Below, piece by piece: positions 42,310-53,383 of a DNA stretch of 64,000 nucleotides. This DNA comes from Incurvaria masculella (lineage: Eukaryota; Arthropoda; Insecta; Lepidoptera; Incurvariidae): positions 1,059,001 to 1,123,000 of the forward strand of contig OX335660.1 in NCBI GenBank assembly GCA_946894095.1. The letters are read 5' to 3'. Below the pieces are notes generated by a model, which saw nothing but the letters and a program-made list of their open reading frames with translations, did not search any database and was not told the DNA's origin. The translations under genes were made by a program, and so were the position numbers. The first letter of the stretch is position 1, and each line of letters starts with the position of its first letter.

Positions 42310-42438
42310 TGTTGGAAATGAAATGAAAATTCGAGGCCTCAGATAATGACACAATTTTTTATTTAGCTAAATTTGACAGCCCTTCTTTTTACAAAGTTCA
42401 ATATTCAATATTTTTCTATCTCTTGCCAGTCGCTAACA
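42310..42438 (-). repeat. BEL/Pao 5' LTR
   Basis: 129 bp; reads the same as 36,254-36,382 at every position I compared. It would contain the promoter for the minus-strand element transcript; no convincing TATA box is visible in so short a sequence. Confidence 0.95.
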
Positions 42439-42443
42439 GTTAG
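42439..42443. repeat. Target-site duplication GTTAG (right)
   Basis: GTTAG immediately after the LTR, identical to 36,249-36,253. Confidence 0.95.
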
Positions 42444-42680
42444 TTAAGTAAGTTCTATTTCTAATCCATTTACACTGAGGGTGGCTGCTTCTTTCGTTCT
42501 TGTTTTTTGCTTTAAACTGTTGTTCTACAAACAATTTTTTTAGCAGTATCATTTAGATCCAAGTTTCATTACTGTGGACGGAAAACTCGTAAAGTTTCTT
42601 TGCGGATTCTTTACAGAGTTGATAGAATCCGCGGATCATTCAGTTTTTGACGTAACTTAGTGTAGTTTGACTACCAAAAA
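42439..42680. repeat. Right part of the repeat split by BEL/Pao
   Basis: ACACTGAGGGTGGCTGC, GTATCATTTAGATCC, ACTGTGGACGGAAAA, TTGATAGAATCCGCGGATC and CGTAACTTAGTGTAGTTT correspond in order to 48,160-48,365. Confidence 0.65.
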
Positions 42681-43030
42681 AGTTTGTAAATACCAAATAA
42701 ATGAAAATATGAATTCCGAAAAAAATATACAGAATATAAGGCAATGCTTTTCTTCGTACAGGTACCATGGAATTTAATGACAACAAAAGCACATATTGAT
42801 GGATGACATATCGCAAGATGTCTGCAACGTAGTATGTAGTATTTCGTTTTAAAACACGGGTTCGCACTGCCGAGACGCGAGCATGGCTGCAAATTGGACG
42901 GAATTGTTGATGGATTGTGTACACCTCCGTATTAAATATTCATTGTTATGTCGCGGGGATATACCCTCCAAGGCAAGAAGGTTTGGCATAAGCCCGCATG
43001 TATGCCTCGGTTCAGTGTTGCGTATTTGTG
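42681..43030. other. Unassigned stretch
   Basis: Minus-strand frames of 65-94 codons (42,640-42,924; 42,849-43,046) have no domain I recognise. The piece around 42,950-43,010 is GC-richer. No gene is called. Confidence 0.35.
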
Positions 43031-43034
43031 GTGT

Positions 43035-43200
43035 TTTTTTATACAATTGGACATAGGTGGATATAGCCCGCCTCCTTTCATGATTTTAGCCTAGCAGACC
43101 AGACGGGAACTCGGTGCCGTGACCGGACCTTCATTATATTACACGGCTACATTGGACTTGTTGTAGAATACGGAACATTTTCATTACAGCGCTTGGACCA
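43035..43200 (-). repeat. SINE 3' body, reversed
   Basis: ACAATTGGACATAGGTGG, CGGTGCCGTGACCGGACC, TATTACACGGCTACATTGGA and ACATTTTCATTACAGCG. Head-to-head with the next copy. Confidence 0.65.
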
Positions 43201-43229
43201 GTCGCCGAGAGAGCAACGCCTACAACCGA

Positions 43230-43437
43230 GTAGCTCCATGGTTCGGAATCCATGTAAAACTGTAGGTCCCCTTTCCCTACTAGGTGGTAGGGTTTGAATG
43301 AACGATGGTCGAAACGGCAATGAAAATTGCAATATAATGAAGGTCCGGGCGTGACACCTAGTTCCCATGTATTGGGTTGTGCTAATATCCGACGGTCAGT
43401 TTGTGTGAGCCATTCGTGTCCAGTTCATAAAACATAA
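43230..43437 (+). repeat. SINE body
   Basis: CTCCATGGTTCGGAATCCATG, GTAGGTCCCCTTTCCCTACT, ATGGTCGAAACGGCAATGAA and GTGAGCCATTCGTGTCCAG, ending in an A-rich tail. Confidence 0.7.
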
Positions 43438-44440
43438 GCAATTTTACTACTGGTATTTTAAAATGTGTTACATCGAAATACGACCTTCTGTCAAATTTTT
43501 GGCAAGTTAAGAATCAAATAACACAAGATTTTAATAACACATTTGTTTTATAAAAAGCTTGTGTTATGATAAAAGTTACGTTTTATATAGCCTTTCTTAC
43601 TAAAACGTATATTTATTTAGACTTTCACTGTTCTAACACATTATTATTAAAATGTTTTCGGATAGACAGTGTTATGAATCGCTTACTTGTTTAAGTCAAC
43701 GTTTCGTCCACCGCATTGTGGACTTCTTCAGGACTCTAGGCGAGCAAGTCCAGCCGCCAGTAATTATAAATATTTGGCTCCGCTGGGTCCTACGATAGGC
43801 GCTAACAGAGGTCTCTGCGCAACAACTTGGCTCGCGTAACAACGCCTTGAACTTATAATAGGCGCCGGGGAATGCTTATTGAGGCGACTTGCCGGCGCCC
43901 TCTGGGCCTGCACGCGGGCGGAGCCGACTTATATTACACCCCACCAACCCTTCTGGGTCAGCAAGCCATGAGACGGCTACGCAAGGGATAATATAGGTTT
44001 CCTTACGCCTGTAACTATTGTATTAGTTCGTTTTCTCGATTGAAACTGCTCGATTTTCATTAATTTTCCAAATAATAATACAGGATTGAAACGATTGTCT
44101 TTTCGCAGGCACGTAACCAACACTGGAACCGGTTCTAATAAAAGAATAACAAGGTATTACAATTATTAAATCAAATTCGGACTCAACCTCTCAAATTCTA
44201 TTGGTGTAGTTAAATATAATGCGGTACACGATTAGTTAAATATAATGTAGTACAAGTTTATTTAAAATAATTGAAATTTAATGATATTGCCCCCTAGGGA
44301 TTCATGCTTTATGTTACTTGTACTCTTGTGATTTTGTGAACTGAGACTGTATGTAATTTTAATATGTGTTGAAATAACTAAATAAAATTAATAAACTTGT
44401 ATTCATTACATACGCCTTTTGTGTATTTGTACACAAATTC
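43438..44440. other. Unassigned stretch; possible old retroelement at 43,690-43,980
   Basis: GTTTCGTCCACCGCATTGTGGACTTC and the GC-rich block to 43,960 (GGCGCCGGGGAATGC, GCGCCCTCTGGGCCTGC) look like a degraded element; the GTCGACGAAACG-type motif is common in Penelope-like elements, but no coding block confirms this. The rest is AT-rich. Confidence 0.35.
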
Positions 44441-44570
44441 CAAGGAATGTGACATGCATGTATTTATAATCGTTCATTAAGCAAGAACGCATTAATTAAA
44501 GAAAGATCCCTGTAAAAAGAACTACTTTAAGAATATACTGCAAGGCTGGACATTGGAATATGCTTAGTAC
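44441..44570 (-). repeat. SINE-L tail, reversed
   Basis: CAAGGAATGTGACATGCATG, TTAATTAAAGAAAGATCCCT, AGAATATACTGCAAGGCTGG. Breaks off where the head would begin. Confidence 0.65.
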
Positions 44571-45177
44571 GAAAAAGTATATTTACTTGTATTAAAATGT
44601 TAATTAATAAAAATAAAAAAAACATCAGATGTAGCTGTCAGTTGTTTTATTTAATCTGCAAAATATTAGAACAATATTCCTTATTTCTACCGAGGAACCA
44701 GGCACGAGCCATTGTTTGGTTTTTAAATTATCTAAGTATAACTACTAATAGTACTACTACTAGTATTACTAGTACTACAAAAATAACTACGTTGATAGTA
44801 CATTTGTTGCATAAACGTGCAAGGGGCTTTTTTCACCTTCCTTAGCAGCTAGCAATCAATACCACTACACTGTTAAACCAATAATTATGTTCGGAAACCA
44901 TTAAAAACAAACACAACATTCGTTAAACACATTAGCGATACTACTTCAGTGTTGCCATCTCTCAAAATTAAATTATGTGGCTTGGATAATTAAATCATAT
45001 CAAAGTCAATTAGCGACATATTCGGGTGGAATATTCGGAATCGGAATAAACGGCTTTATGAGGTCGAATAATATAATCTCATTGCGTAATATTCCGAATG
45101 GGTACTGCCGTAGTTCTCCTTATGAGTTATGTTGTATTACAAGAATCCATTGAAAATAAATCAAGACGGTTATTTCT
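44571..45177. other. Unassigned intergenic stretch
   Basis: Includes a low-complexity ACTACTAATAGTACTACTAC tract at 44,740-44,780. No gene is seen. Confidence 0.4.
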
Positions 45178-45561
45178 TTTTTTTTATGTGACTGGACATG
45201 GATGGCTAATACCACACCTTCTGTCATGGTATTAGCCCAACATACCACATGGGAACTAGGTGCCATGCCAGGACCTTCCTTATATTGCACGGCCACATTG
45301 AACTGGATGGAAAACACGGACAATTTTCATTGCCGCTTCGACCATCGTTCATCCAATGCGATGGTACCAACCCGGGCGGGATGAACCCTACCACCTAGTA
45401 AGTAAGGAAGGGGACCTACAGTTTAACGTGGAATCCGAACCACGGCCAGCCTCTCTTAACGGTCGAGTGGTCACCCATCCAAGACCAGACCGGACCCAGC
45501 GTTGCTTAACTTCGGAGAGCGATCGCCGAAGTGTCGCGCCACTGGGCCACTGAGGCTGACG
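45178..45561 (-). repeat. SINE-5S, full length, reversed
   Basis: Same structure as 22,366-22,752: AGTGGCCCAGTGGCGCGACA, GAAGTTAAGCAACGCTGG, GGATGGGTGACCAC, then the shared body and poly A. It differs from the 22.4 kb copy at only a few bases, so the family was active recently. Confidence 0.88.
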
Positions 45562-45922
45562 TTTTCATTTAACCGCACTGAAAAAAATTATCAGTGAATC
45601 TAACTGTAATTCCAGTAATAAAAACTTTCTTGCAACGTTAAAATAGAGCCAATTGAGTAAATCGGTTACTCTAATTGAATAAAAACAGTTAGCCTGAAAC
45701 ATTACATGTTACTGTATCTTTTAATAGTTGTCTCAACTGTGTGCAGAAACTATTTTCTCTTACCGTTTCCCTAACTTTGTGAAAACTTTAGTATTTTTCC
45801 ATTCTTACTTACGTCTTTTATTTTGTCTAGTTGTTTTTTTGGGACTTAGCCGCCGCCAACTATACCAGCCCCACAATGAAACTTACGTCTTATATTCAGT
45901 GAAAAGGCACTGTCCAATCTGT
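45562..45922. other. Unassigned intergenic stretch
   Basis: A 78-codon plus frame (45,728-45,964) runs into repeat B and shows no domain. Confidence 0.4.
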
Positions 45923-45924
45923 AA

Positions 45925-46564
45925 AAATAAAAAAAAAATTAACAAAAAAAATTACCGACTTTAAAGAAAAAGCACTAAAAGGTAAAAAATAATTTCAATT
46001 TTTGTAGTTACGATTTCTGTAATGTTTTGAGTCGGCGTCAGCCGGGCACGCGCTTCACCAATCAAGAGAACCTAACCTAACCTAACCTAACCTAACCTTG
46101 GCTGACACCGACTCAAAAAATAACAGAAATCGTAACTACAAAAATTGAAATTATGTTTTACTTTTTAGTGCTTTTTCTTTGAAGTTGGTTATTTTTTTGT
46201 TAATTTTTTATTTATTTGTTTATTTTTAGTGAATCTGAAGTACACTTACTAATTTGTACACGTCCTTTCCAATAATAAAAGAATCACCAAAATCGGTTGG
46301 CGTTATATTGAGTTATTCGTCCATTTGTCGCGCACATCTTAATACAAATTTAAGACTTTTATGATTTTCTCATGGATATCATTGTCAGAATTTAACCAAA
46401 TTAAAATGGGAACACTTCGGAAGCACTAGCTATCATTAAAAAAAAAATCATCAAAATCCGTTCACCCAGGCAAAAGTTACGAGGTAACAAACATTAAAAA
46501 AAAACAAAAAAAACAAAAAAACATACAGACGAATTGATAACCTCCTCCTTTTTTGAAGTCGGTA
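45925..46564 (-). mobile_element. Repeat B, copy 5
   Basis: AAATTAACAAAAAAAATTACCGACTT to CTCCTTTTTTGAAGTCGGT. Complete palindrome with a few mismatches (CGCTTCACC in place of CGCTGCGCC in the loop). Confidence 0.88.
46070..46098 (-). repeat. Interstitial (CCTAA)n array
   Basis: About five CCTAA units in the repeat B loop. Confidence 0.9.
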
Positions 46565-47089
46565 AATTACTGTTCCTCTTGAAACTGGACAGTTGCGCGC
46601 CTAATTTGTATTCGGCCGTAATGTCCAATCAGTTAGATAACCGTTTCGAAACCATCTGACCAGATGTTTAAAACAATAAAACTCGAAAAAATATGATTTT
46701 CACCAAGCGGTACTCTTTCAATCGGATAAAAAAACTGTTTAATATTAATTGTTTTGGCTCATTAATACCGTAATATATTAATACAATATAAATTAATAAT
46801 ATAGAATGACTGAATTTTAAATGTGCTAAAACATTAAACAAATGCACATAATTTTTCTCAGTGCGTCAGATTTTATGACGAGTTACAGAACCATTCATGA
46901 AGAATTTTATAGATTTATCAATTACAGCAGGGAAATTCAATGGACGATTTTATTGCGGTAGGTGATTCCAGGAGAGCATAGAAATCAGAAAGTGCGGGTG
47001 CCAAGCCATAAAAGTACCAGGACAGCCGTTTTTAACGTTTTATACAGTTTTAGTATCTCTTGGATTGAACTTTTAGGAGTTATAGAGTC
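46565..47089. other. Unassigned intergenic stretch
   Basis: AT-rich; nothing recognised. Confidence 0.4.
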
Positions 47090-47170
47090 AATTTGGCCTG
47101 GGTTGGTGTCATCGCATTGAATACACGATGGTCCCAGCGGCAATGAAAATTGTCGTATTTTTCATCCAGG
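47090..47170 (+). repeat. SINE body fragment
   Basis: GGCCTGGGTTGGTGTCATCG, CATTGAATACACGATGGTCC, AGCGGCAATGAAAATTGTC. Confidence 0.65.
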
Positions 47171-47175
47171 TAAAT

Positions 47176-47203
47176 ATGCATACATACATACATACATACA
47201 TTC
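47176..47203 (+). repeat. (CATA)n microsatellite
   Basis: About six CATA units. Confidence 0.85.
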
Positions 47204-47204
47204 G

Positions 47205-48370
47205 TATCGAACTTGACGAGGGCTTTACACACCTGACATAGGTTTAGTTGACGGCTTTTACACTAGAGAATACTTGTAATGTTATAAATTACATCACTAT
47301 TCACTACATAGTATAAAACAAAGTCGCTTTCTCTGTCCCTATATCACTATATCCCTATGTACGCTTAAATCTTTAAAACTACGCAACGGATTTTGATGCG
47401 GTTATTTTTAATAGATAGAGTGATTCAAGAGGAAAATTTATATGAATAATAACATCCATTAAGTATTGGAGAAATACTGTTATTTTTGAGGTTTCCAATG
47501 TGATGTCGTAAAAAAATATTTTTTTTCCGCTTACATTGCAAACGCAGGCTGAACCCTACGAGATTTATCAAAATAATGTACTAAGTATTGTATACATTGA
47601 AAAGGTCTACAGAAAACTCCGCGATGGTATATGTCTATCTCTTATGGATATCCCACAATAATATTTTTTTCTCATTTACTTTTTACGACAAATGATGGCT
47701 AATTTTCGAAGCGATTTTAACCAATACAGCATTAATCCTTATCCAATTAAATACCTTAAATACATTGTTGATTTAATATAGATCTATGCGGCCCTTTACA
47801 GCATATGATTTAAATGAATATTTTCGAAGATATTATAGATTTAAAAATTGCGGGATGTAGTGTTTGCGGCGGTACCGGCCGGCCGGGGCGGCGGGAGCGT
47901 GCCTCGGAGGCCGCAGTTCTCCCTATAGCACTTTGAATTTATTATTTCTCTAATATCTAATAATCATGTAATAATAATATCTAAGTTTTTTTTATTTCAA
48001 ATATCTCAATGTAGGAACTCTACGTAAAAATGGTTTATTTGTGTATCATTGTGTCGAAATAATATTTTTTTAAATGACATTATGCCCGTGCAAAGCCGGG
48101 ACGGGCTGCTAGTTAATTTATATTATTGCATTAGTAACTTTGTTAGTTGTGAGTAATTTCAACTGAGGGTTGCTGTTTATATTGTTCTTTGCCTTAATTT
48201 GTTCTACCAAGGAATTGGCAGTAGCATTTAGATCTAAGTGTGTATTTCATAATTGTGGACGGAAAAATATGTTATATAAACCCGTGAAGTTACTTTGCGG
48301 GTTCTTCTTTACTGCGTTGATCGAATCCGCGGATCTTTGTGACGCAACTTAGTGTTGTTTAATTACCAAA
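47205..48370. repeat. Dispersed repeat split by a Helitron-like element
   Basis: The left half, 47,205-47,293 (GAACTTGACGAGGGCTTTAC), and right half, 48,113-48,370 (CAACTGAGGGTTGCTG, GTAGCATTTAGATCTAAG, AATCCGCGGATC), are the paralogue of the repeat hit by BEL/Pao at 36.2/42.4 kb. Confidence 0.6.
47294..48112 (+). mobile_element. Helitron-like non-autonomous element
   Basis: The 5' end is TC (TCACTATTCACTACATAG), then the conserved GTATAAAACAAAGTCGCTTT, CTACGCAACGGATTTTGATG, AATAGATAGAGTGATTCAAG. The 3' end has the hairpin-forming CCCGTGCAAAGCCGGGACGGG and CTAG, followed by T. No TIR, no target duplication, and an A/T junction, as for Helitrons. No Rep/helicase is encoded. A GC-rich block (47,868-47,930) sits inside. 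Confidence 0.7.
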
Positions 48371-48404
48371 AAGTATAAATTAATGAAATGAAATACCGTC
48401 ACGC

Positions 48405-48662
48405 TTCTTTTCCGGAGGGGTACGCAGAGATGATAGAGCGACATACGGTACGATCACAGCACACCTCTGTCGCTTCATCTACGTCGCGGTACGTTGATCT
48501 AGGCCGCCCGGGTAGGACACTTCCGCTCACTTCTGCCCTGTAAATTTGTTTCGTCATCCATTCGTTCCTTATATTTAAACCATCTTAGCACTCCTTTCTC
48601 GATTCTAGTCACAACATAATTTTTCTATTGACATTGCCCTCTAATCCAGGTCAAAATAGCTG
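48405..48662. repeat. Dispersed repeat shared with 17,590-17,935
   Basis: CGCTTCTTTTCCGGAGGGGT, ATCACAGCACACCTCTGTCG, AGGCCGCCCGGGTAGGACAC and CATCTTAGCACTCCTTTCTC. Lacks the segment TTTTCATACATGCTTTACGA of the other copy. Confidence 0.6.
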
Positions 48663-48679
48663 TACAAAAACAGAAAAGT

Positions 48680-48750
48680 CCTGGCATGGCACCTGATAGT
48701 TCCTGACTGTAGGTGTGGTCTCAGCCATCCATGTCAGTCATTGTCACGGT
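48680..48750 (+). repeat. SINE 3' end fragment
   Basis: AAGTCCTGGCATGGCACCTG and CTCAGCCATCCATGTCAG. Confidence 0.6.
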
Positions 48751-49065
48751 ACAATAAACTGACTAACTGATAAACTACAAAAAGTCTGACTGCCCTAACT
48801 TTTATGTAAATAAAACTCATGAAAAAATATACTCCGAGTCGTGTTTCAGGCAGATAAATTTGATGTAACCTAATAAATTAATTTCTTTGCCGCTAGGCAT
48901 CAACGTTAGAACAGACAACAGACTCTTCCATTAGTCAGATTGCATCGTAAGAAGAGAATTATACGCTGGTAAGATTAATTATTGTGTGAAGAGATTCCAA
49001 GGTAAAGGAACTTGACTTAGTTTAACTTGATTTTTGTAAGTTACCACCACACTTAAGAAGCTAAT
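48751..49065. other. Unassigned intergenic stretch
   Basis: AT-rich; nothing recognised. Confidence 0.4.
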
Positions 49066-49615
49066 TTAACGTGGCCCATCCCGCTCATCTCCCCATACAA
49101 AAGGGGAAAGAAGATCACGCCCATATTTCTTGTCAGAGATCCAAAATTTTGCTCAAAATAGCTTTATTTGATCGAACTAGATGTCTGATGACCATTGACA
49201 TTGTAAAAATGTGTTTGGTTTCTAAGTTATAAGGTCCGAAAGTTCGAATGTTTCGCGCGTTTTATACAATAACTTTGGAGGTGGATTACGCAATGATAAA
49301 GTAAGAATATCTTAAAAAGATTAGTCATCAGACATAGCTTATTTAATCAAGATTTATCATCTATTTGGTTTTGGTTCGATTTTTTACTAAAGCGGTCGTG
49401 GTTTACTTTTAGCTATAAGTCGTTTAGAAATTTAAATTTTCGTAAATCTTGCCGAATCATACACTATGCACATTGTCTTTTTTGTGGACATGTTGCATCT
49501 TCCTCATCACGGAGCCTGTCTTATTCTTTGAAACAGAGAAGGTCCCAGAGCGCAACAGTACGGTTTTGTACCGTGCACGCGAATGAGTTTGGCCCGCCAG
49601 GTTGGGCCACCTTAA
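49066..49615 (+). mobile_element. TTAA-bounded MITE, copy 4
   Basis: TTAACGTGGCCCATCCCGCT to CAGGTTGGGCCACCTTAA, 550 bp, collinear with the 34.3 kb copy. One base of the left TIR is changed. Confidence 0.85.
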
Positions 49616-49620
49616 TGGGA

Positions 49621-49914
49621 AAAAATCGGCCAAGTGCGAGTCGGACTCGCACACGGAGGATTCCGCACAATTATACTTGATTTGACCCAGAGCAATCACG
49701 TTTCTTGTATCGGGGCCCCCTGTAATTTATATTTGATTTTTATTTTTACTATTTGTTATAGCGGCAGCAGAAATACTCAATCTGTGAAAATTTTAACTGT
49801 CTACCTATTACGGTTAATGAGATACAGCCCTGTGACAGATGGCCGGACAGACGGACAGCGGACGCTAAGCAATAGGGTTCCGTTAGGCATCCTTTGGTTA
49901 CGGAACCCTAAAAC
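49621..49914 (-). repeat. Repeat A, copy 11
   Basis: AAAAATCGGCCAAGTGCGAG to GGTTACGGAACCCTAAAAC; more diverged than most copies. It lies six bases from the TTAA MITE. Confidence 0.8.
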
Positions 49915-49964
49915 GATTCAATACACAATATACCATAACGCCGCTTCCATGAAAGTTTTTTGTC

Positions 49965-50140
49965 CACAACTATCCCAATTTGAACAAGGTGCCATGCCAA
50001 CTACATTTAAGCCTATGGAAAATAAGAACAATTTTCATTGCCGCTTCGACCATCGTTCATACAAGCGATGGAATCTATCTGGGCATGATTAACGTTAACA
50101 CCTCGTAAATAAGGAATGAGAACTACAGTTTAAGGTAGAA
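49965..50140 (-). repeat. SINE body, degenerate, reversed
   Basis: AAGGTGCCATGCCAACTACAT, ATTTTCATTGCCGCTTCGAC, CATCGTTCATACAAGCGATG and GAACTACAGTTTAAGGTAGA. Confidence 0.7.
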
Positions 50141-51480
50141 TGCTCACTATTAACGACAAATCACTCCTACGACTTGCACGGAAAGAAATTATTGGGTCCG
50201 ATTGTATTTTAATTACCGGAACCTACAAAATCGCACCGAGCACGACTGTTTCCCAAGCTTCTGGTGTCCAAATAAGTTTTTTCGTTCTTCCCTCACTCAT
50301 TCTCTCTAAATGTCAACTCTCAACATACTCTACTAAGTTGTTGGTGCTCTTTTTTACAAAATAAAATTCTAGATTTATTTCTGAAAAAAATATCAAATGC
50401 CTTTTATCCTGCCGACGAAAACCGGGCTAAACTATTTCTGTTCCATGTAAACTACATAAGTTGAAGTGTGTATAATCCTACCAAGAGTTTGGCGAGGCGA
50501 CGTAATGTATTTGGTAACCCCACTCAAGGTAAGATGTATCCTACCCGAAAACATTCTACCCAGCGCCGGACTTGTGGGGGTGAAAACGGTCGCAACCCTT
50601 AAATCTTCTTGTTCTTATAATAATGTTCTTTATGAGCAGTAGTAATCAATTAATTATCAAACTAGTTTGTAAGTATCAATGGAAAAAATTATAATACAAT
50701 GACCAACCGATGACAACGAGCAATTATGACGTGAATAAAGATAATGTCCTGGCATGGCATCTAGTTCCTTTGGGAATGAAGTGAAATGGGGCTATTGTTA
50801 TGACAGTAAGCCTCGTTTTCACCAACTGCTGATTTATTTTAATCGACACTTAAAACGCCTTTATTACTAGAGTGCTGAATGTCTTGTAATGATATTGATT
50901 GCAAGCTGCTAAGAAAAACCCTTAATGTGTGGTGATTAAGCTAATCAGCAGTAGGTGAAAAAGGCCCTTAGTGTATAATCTAACAAATCCGATTTGAAGG
51001 TAACTTTAAGTGCTGCTTTAATTTTTCATTCGTTATTTTGCCAAACCCCACTATGAAGTTGAAAATTGTTTAGCGAGTAATAAAAAAGGCTTCAAAATTA
51101 CATGGTAGGCTATGAGTATTGATACAATATATTGTCTTACATATCGGTTCTCCTACACCCATGTAGTACCAAAGCCTGGCAATTTGTTCTTCCGATTGCT
51201 TCGATGTCATGTATTTCAATTGCATTTGTAAATCATTTACGAGTACACTTTAAAAACAATTGCGACTTATTATTATTTATTTATTTATTATTATTATTGA
51301 TACAACGACATCTTCGTTGAAGCATCACAGTGGATTTCAATTCGGTCCTGATTCAGACGAATACCGGACCAAAAATGTTTCTGAATATTTTCGTAAACTG
51401 ATGTCGTTTTATAACCTCAAATTATTTAGATAACATGATAAATGCATGTGTATTGAGATGTAAAAGTAAAAAAAAAAATT
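50141..51480. other. Unassigned intergenic stretch with repeat scraps
   Basis: 50,625-50,710 is the reverse of part of the 32.0-32.2 kb repeat. 50,740-50,815 is a SINE tail scrap (GTCCTGGCATGGCATCTAGT). The remainder is AT-rich with no gene. Confidence 0.45.
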
Positions 51481-51935
51481 ATGTGCGAGTAAATGACCGG
51501 TTTGGGGGTCAATTTGTTCATTGCCCCCAGCCTGTCGTCTCTTTTGAATCCGTCCTCGAGTTTTCGCGACGCGAATTCCGATAATCGGAGAGCCTGGCGG
51601 CTGCCGGAAAAGGCTTCTTTCAAAAAGCGAGAAGTGATGCCGACGATAAAGTTGGTAAAGTTAGCGAAGGAAACCGGAAAAACATAAAGTTTGTGAATGA
51701 ATAAAGTATGAATCAGGAAACGGAAAGCTTAAACAGGGATTGAATGTCAGCCAGCTTCGGATTGCATTTTTTTTCTTAAAGAAAATTTTGTTGGTAATCA
51801 ACTGATCAAGTGTGATTTTCCCAATTGTTTGACATATTTTATATTAGCGGATAAACAGCGTTCAGGTTACTTATTTAGCTGGACGTCAAAGGTCCTCCAG
51901 GCAGCGCGTTGAGAATCCTGAAGATGTCCACAGCG
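51481..51935. other. Unassigned stretch with a GC-richer island
   Basis: 51,493-51,687 is GC-richer than its surroundings and open on both strands for 60-65 codons (GGTTTGGGGGTC, CCTGGCGGCTGCCGG). No domain, splice site or homology is visible. It may be a conserved non-coding or captured segment. Confidence 0.35.
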
Positions 51936-51939
51936 TAGT

Positions 51940-52150
51940 TTCAGTTTCTTTATTTCCTTCATTAATTCGTAATTTTTTCTTTCTTTCTTTTTTTCCTTTT
52001 GGTTTGATTACTTCCGGCGAAGAAGAGGTTTCTTTTTGAAACCCTTTCCGCTAACGGCTATCGGCATCAGCAATAACGGTTACTAACGTTTTCGAAGACC
52101 AGTGGAAACGCCCACGACTACTCAGCAGGTGATTATTATAGCGGAGAATA
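51940..52150. repeat. Dispersed repeat, inverse partner at 58,985-59,160
   Basis: TTTGAAACCCTTTCCGCTAA, CGGCTATCGGCATCAGCAAT, AACGTTTTCGAAGACCAGTG and GGAAACGCCCACGACTACTC recur, reversed, at 59,030-59,120. Class unknown. Confidence 0.6.
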
Positions 52151-52673
52151 TGACCTTATTTTTCTTCTTATTTTTTTCCAAATATCCAAAAAAAATTTTA
52201 GTGACCAATTTGTGCGTGGACAGCAAACTATTTTTGTCGATATATGCCTCAAGAATAACATCCTGAAGTGTATGTAGTCGATACTAGTTCGTCCGTATTG
52301 AAAACGCGGCTTAGTGCTCGAACCCGTAAAGTTCTATTTTCGGCAGCGGCTTTTCAAAGTGTTTACTCCTTCGGTTTCAGAATTGTGGGTTGTTATGTTG
52401 GAACACCTAAGAGAGGAGACATCAAATGAATAAAGTTTTGCTGAATCCCTGACCAGACTACGATAATTTCAGAGAAGTCCTGCGCGAAATTACGCAATAA
52501 AAAAGTAAAATCCTTCTTTCCGGCTCACCACCATGTGATCAGTGTAGATCCGTAAACGTACTGTTAAAATAAATAAATTAAACTAGGTTTAGGCAAGAAA
52601 TCGATCGCCTACTCGCGCAATCTGAGCTTGTTCTTGATATTAACATAACTGTCTGCAACGATGCTATAGATGT
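52151..52673. other. Unassigned intergenic stretch
   Basis: Nothing recognised. Confidence 0.4.
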
Positions 52674-52978
52674 AAAAACCGGCCAAGTGCGAGTCGGACT
52701 CGCCCACGAAGGGTTCCGTACCATCGTAAAATAATTAATACAAAAAAATCACATTTTTTTATGGGGGCCACCTTTAATTTTAATATTTTTTTGAATCTTA
52801 CCTATTTGTTGTTATAGCGGCAAAATAAATACACACTCTGTGAAAAATTCAGCTGTCTATCTGTTACGGTTACTGAGATGCAGCCCTGTGACAGACGGAC
52901 GGACGGACGGACGGACGGACAGCGGAGACTTAGTAATAGGGTTCCGTTTGCACCCTTTGGGTACGGAACCCTAAAAAC
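52674..52978 (-). repeat. Repeat A, copy 12
   Basis: AAAAACCGGCCAAGTGCGAG to GGGTACGGAACCCTAAAAAC; complete, with about six GGAC units. Confidence 0.88.
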
Positions 52979-53383
52979 CAGTTTAGTTTTACATACGTTA
53001 TTTTTAAACATTCGCACACGGTCGTTTGGCGCCTAAAGATTAATAGCAAAGATTTATTTTCAACATACTCGTAGTAATTAGAGTCACATATAATGTTGAA
53101 ATTCGGGAACCTGAAAATGTTCAAAGATAAAAGAAGAATTGCAATATAACATATTTGCGTTAAAACTAATAAACGCCGATGTAAATACCCCATTTAAAAA
53201 CCACAGTGATTTTGAATCCATTGAGATGGATTCGATCTCAAAATAAGCAGGTATAATAAAACCTAATATACAGTTCACTATAAAGTTTCGCAAACAGTGT
53301 CATTTTGAAATTATCCGCCTGCGCAATTCGGAGATATTCAAATTAAATGAAAACAAAATTACGTCCTTTATCTCCCATATTCA
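52979..53383. other. Unassigned intergenic stretch
   Basis: AT-rich; short frames only. Confidence 0.4.

Larger units (their letters stand above)
36254..42438 (-). mobile_element. Complete BEL/Pao LTR retrotransposon
   Basis: 6,185 bp between perfect GTTAG duplications, with two LTRs of 129 bp that I read as identical, one uninterrupted gag-pol frame, a candidate primer-binding site five bases inside the 5' LTR and a polypurine tract before the 3' LTR. Every part needed for autonomous retrotransposition appears intact. Identical LTRs mean insertion within the recent past and possibly polymorphism between individuals. It lies in an older dispersed repeat, whose paralogue at 47.2-48.4 kb shows the pre-insertion order. 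There is no envelope-like frame, so this is an intracellular retrotransposon. Confidence 0.95.

Noticed and set aside
43690..43980. A Penelope-like retroelement
   Set aside because: Only a short motif suggests it; no reverse transcriptase or GIY-YIG block is visible, so it is left unassigned.
49634..50092. A 152-codon plus-strand frame
   Set aside because: It runs through repeat A and a SINE; the similar peptides at 19.3, 33.7 and 52.8 kb are translations of the same non-coding repeat.
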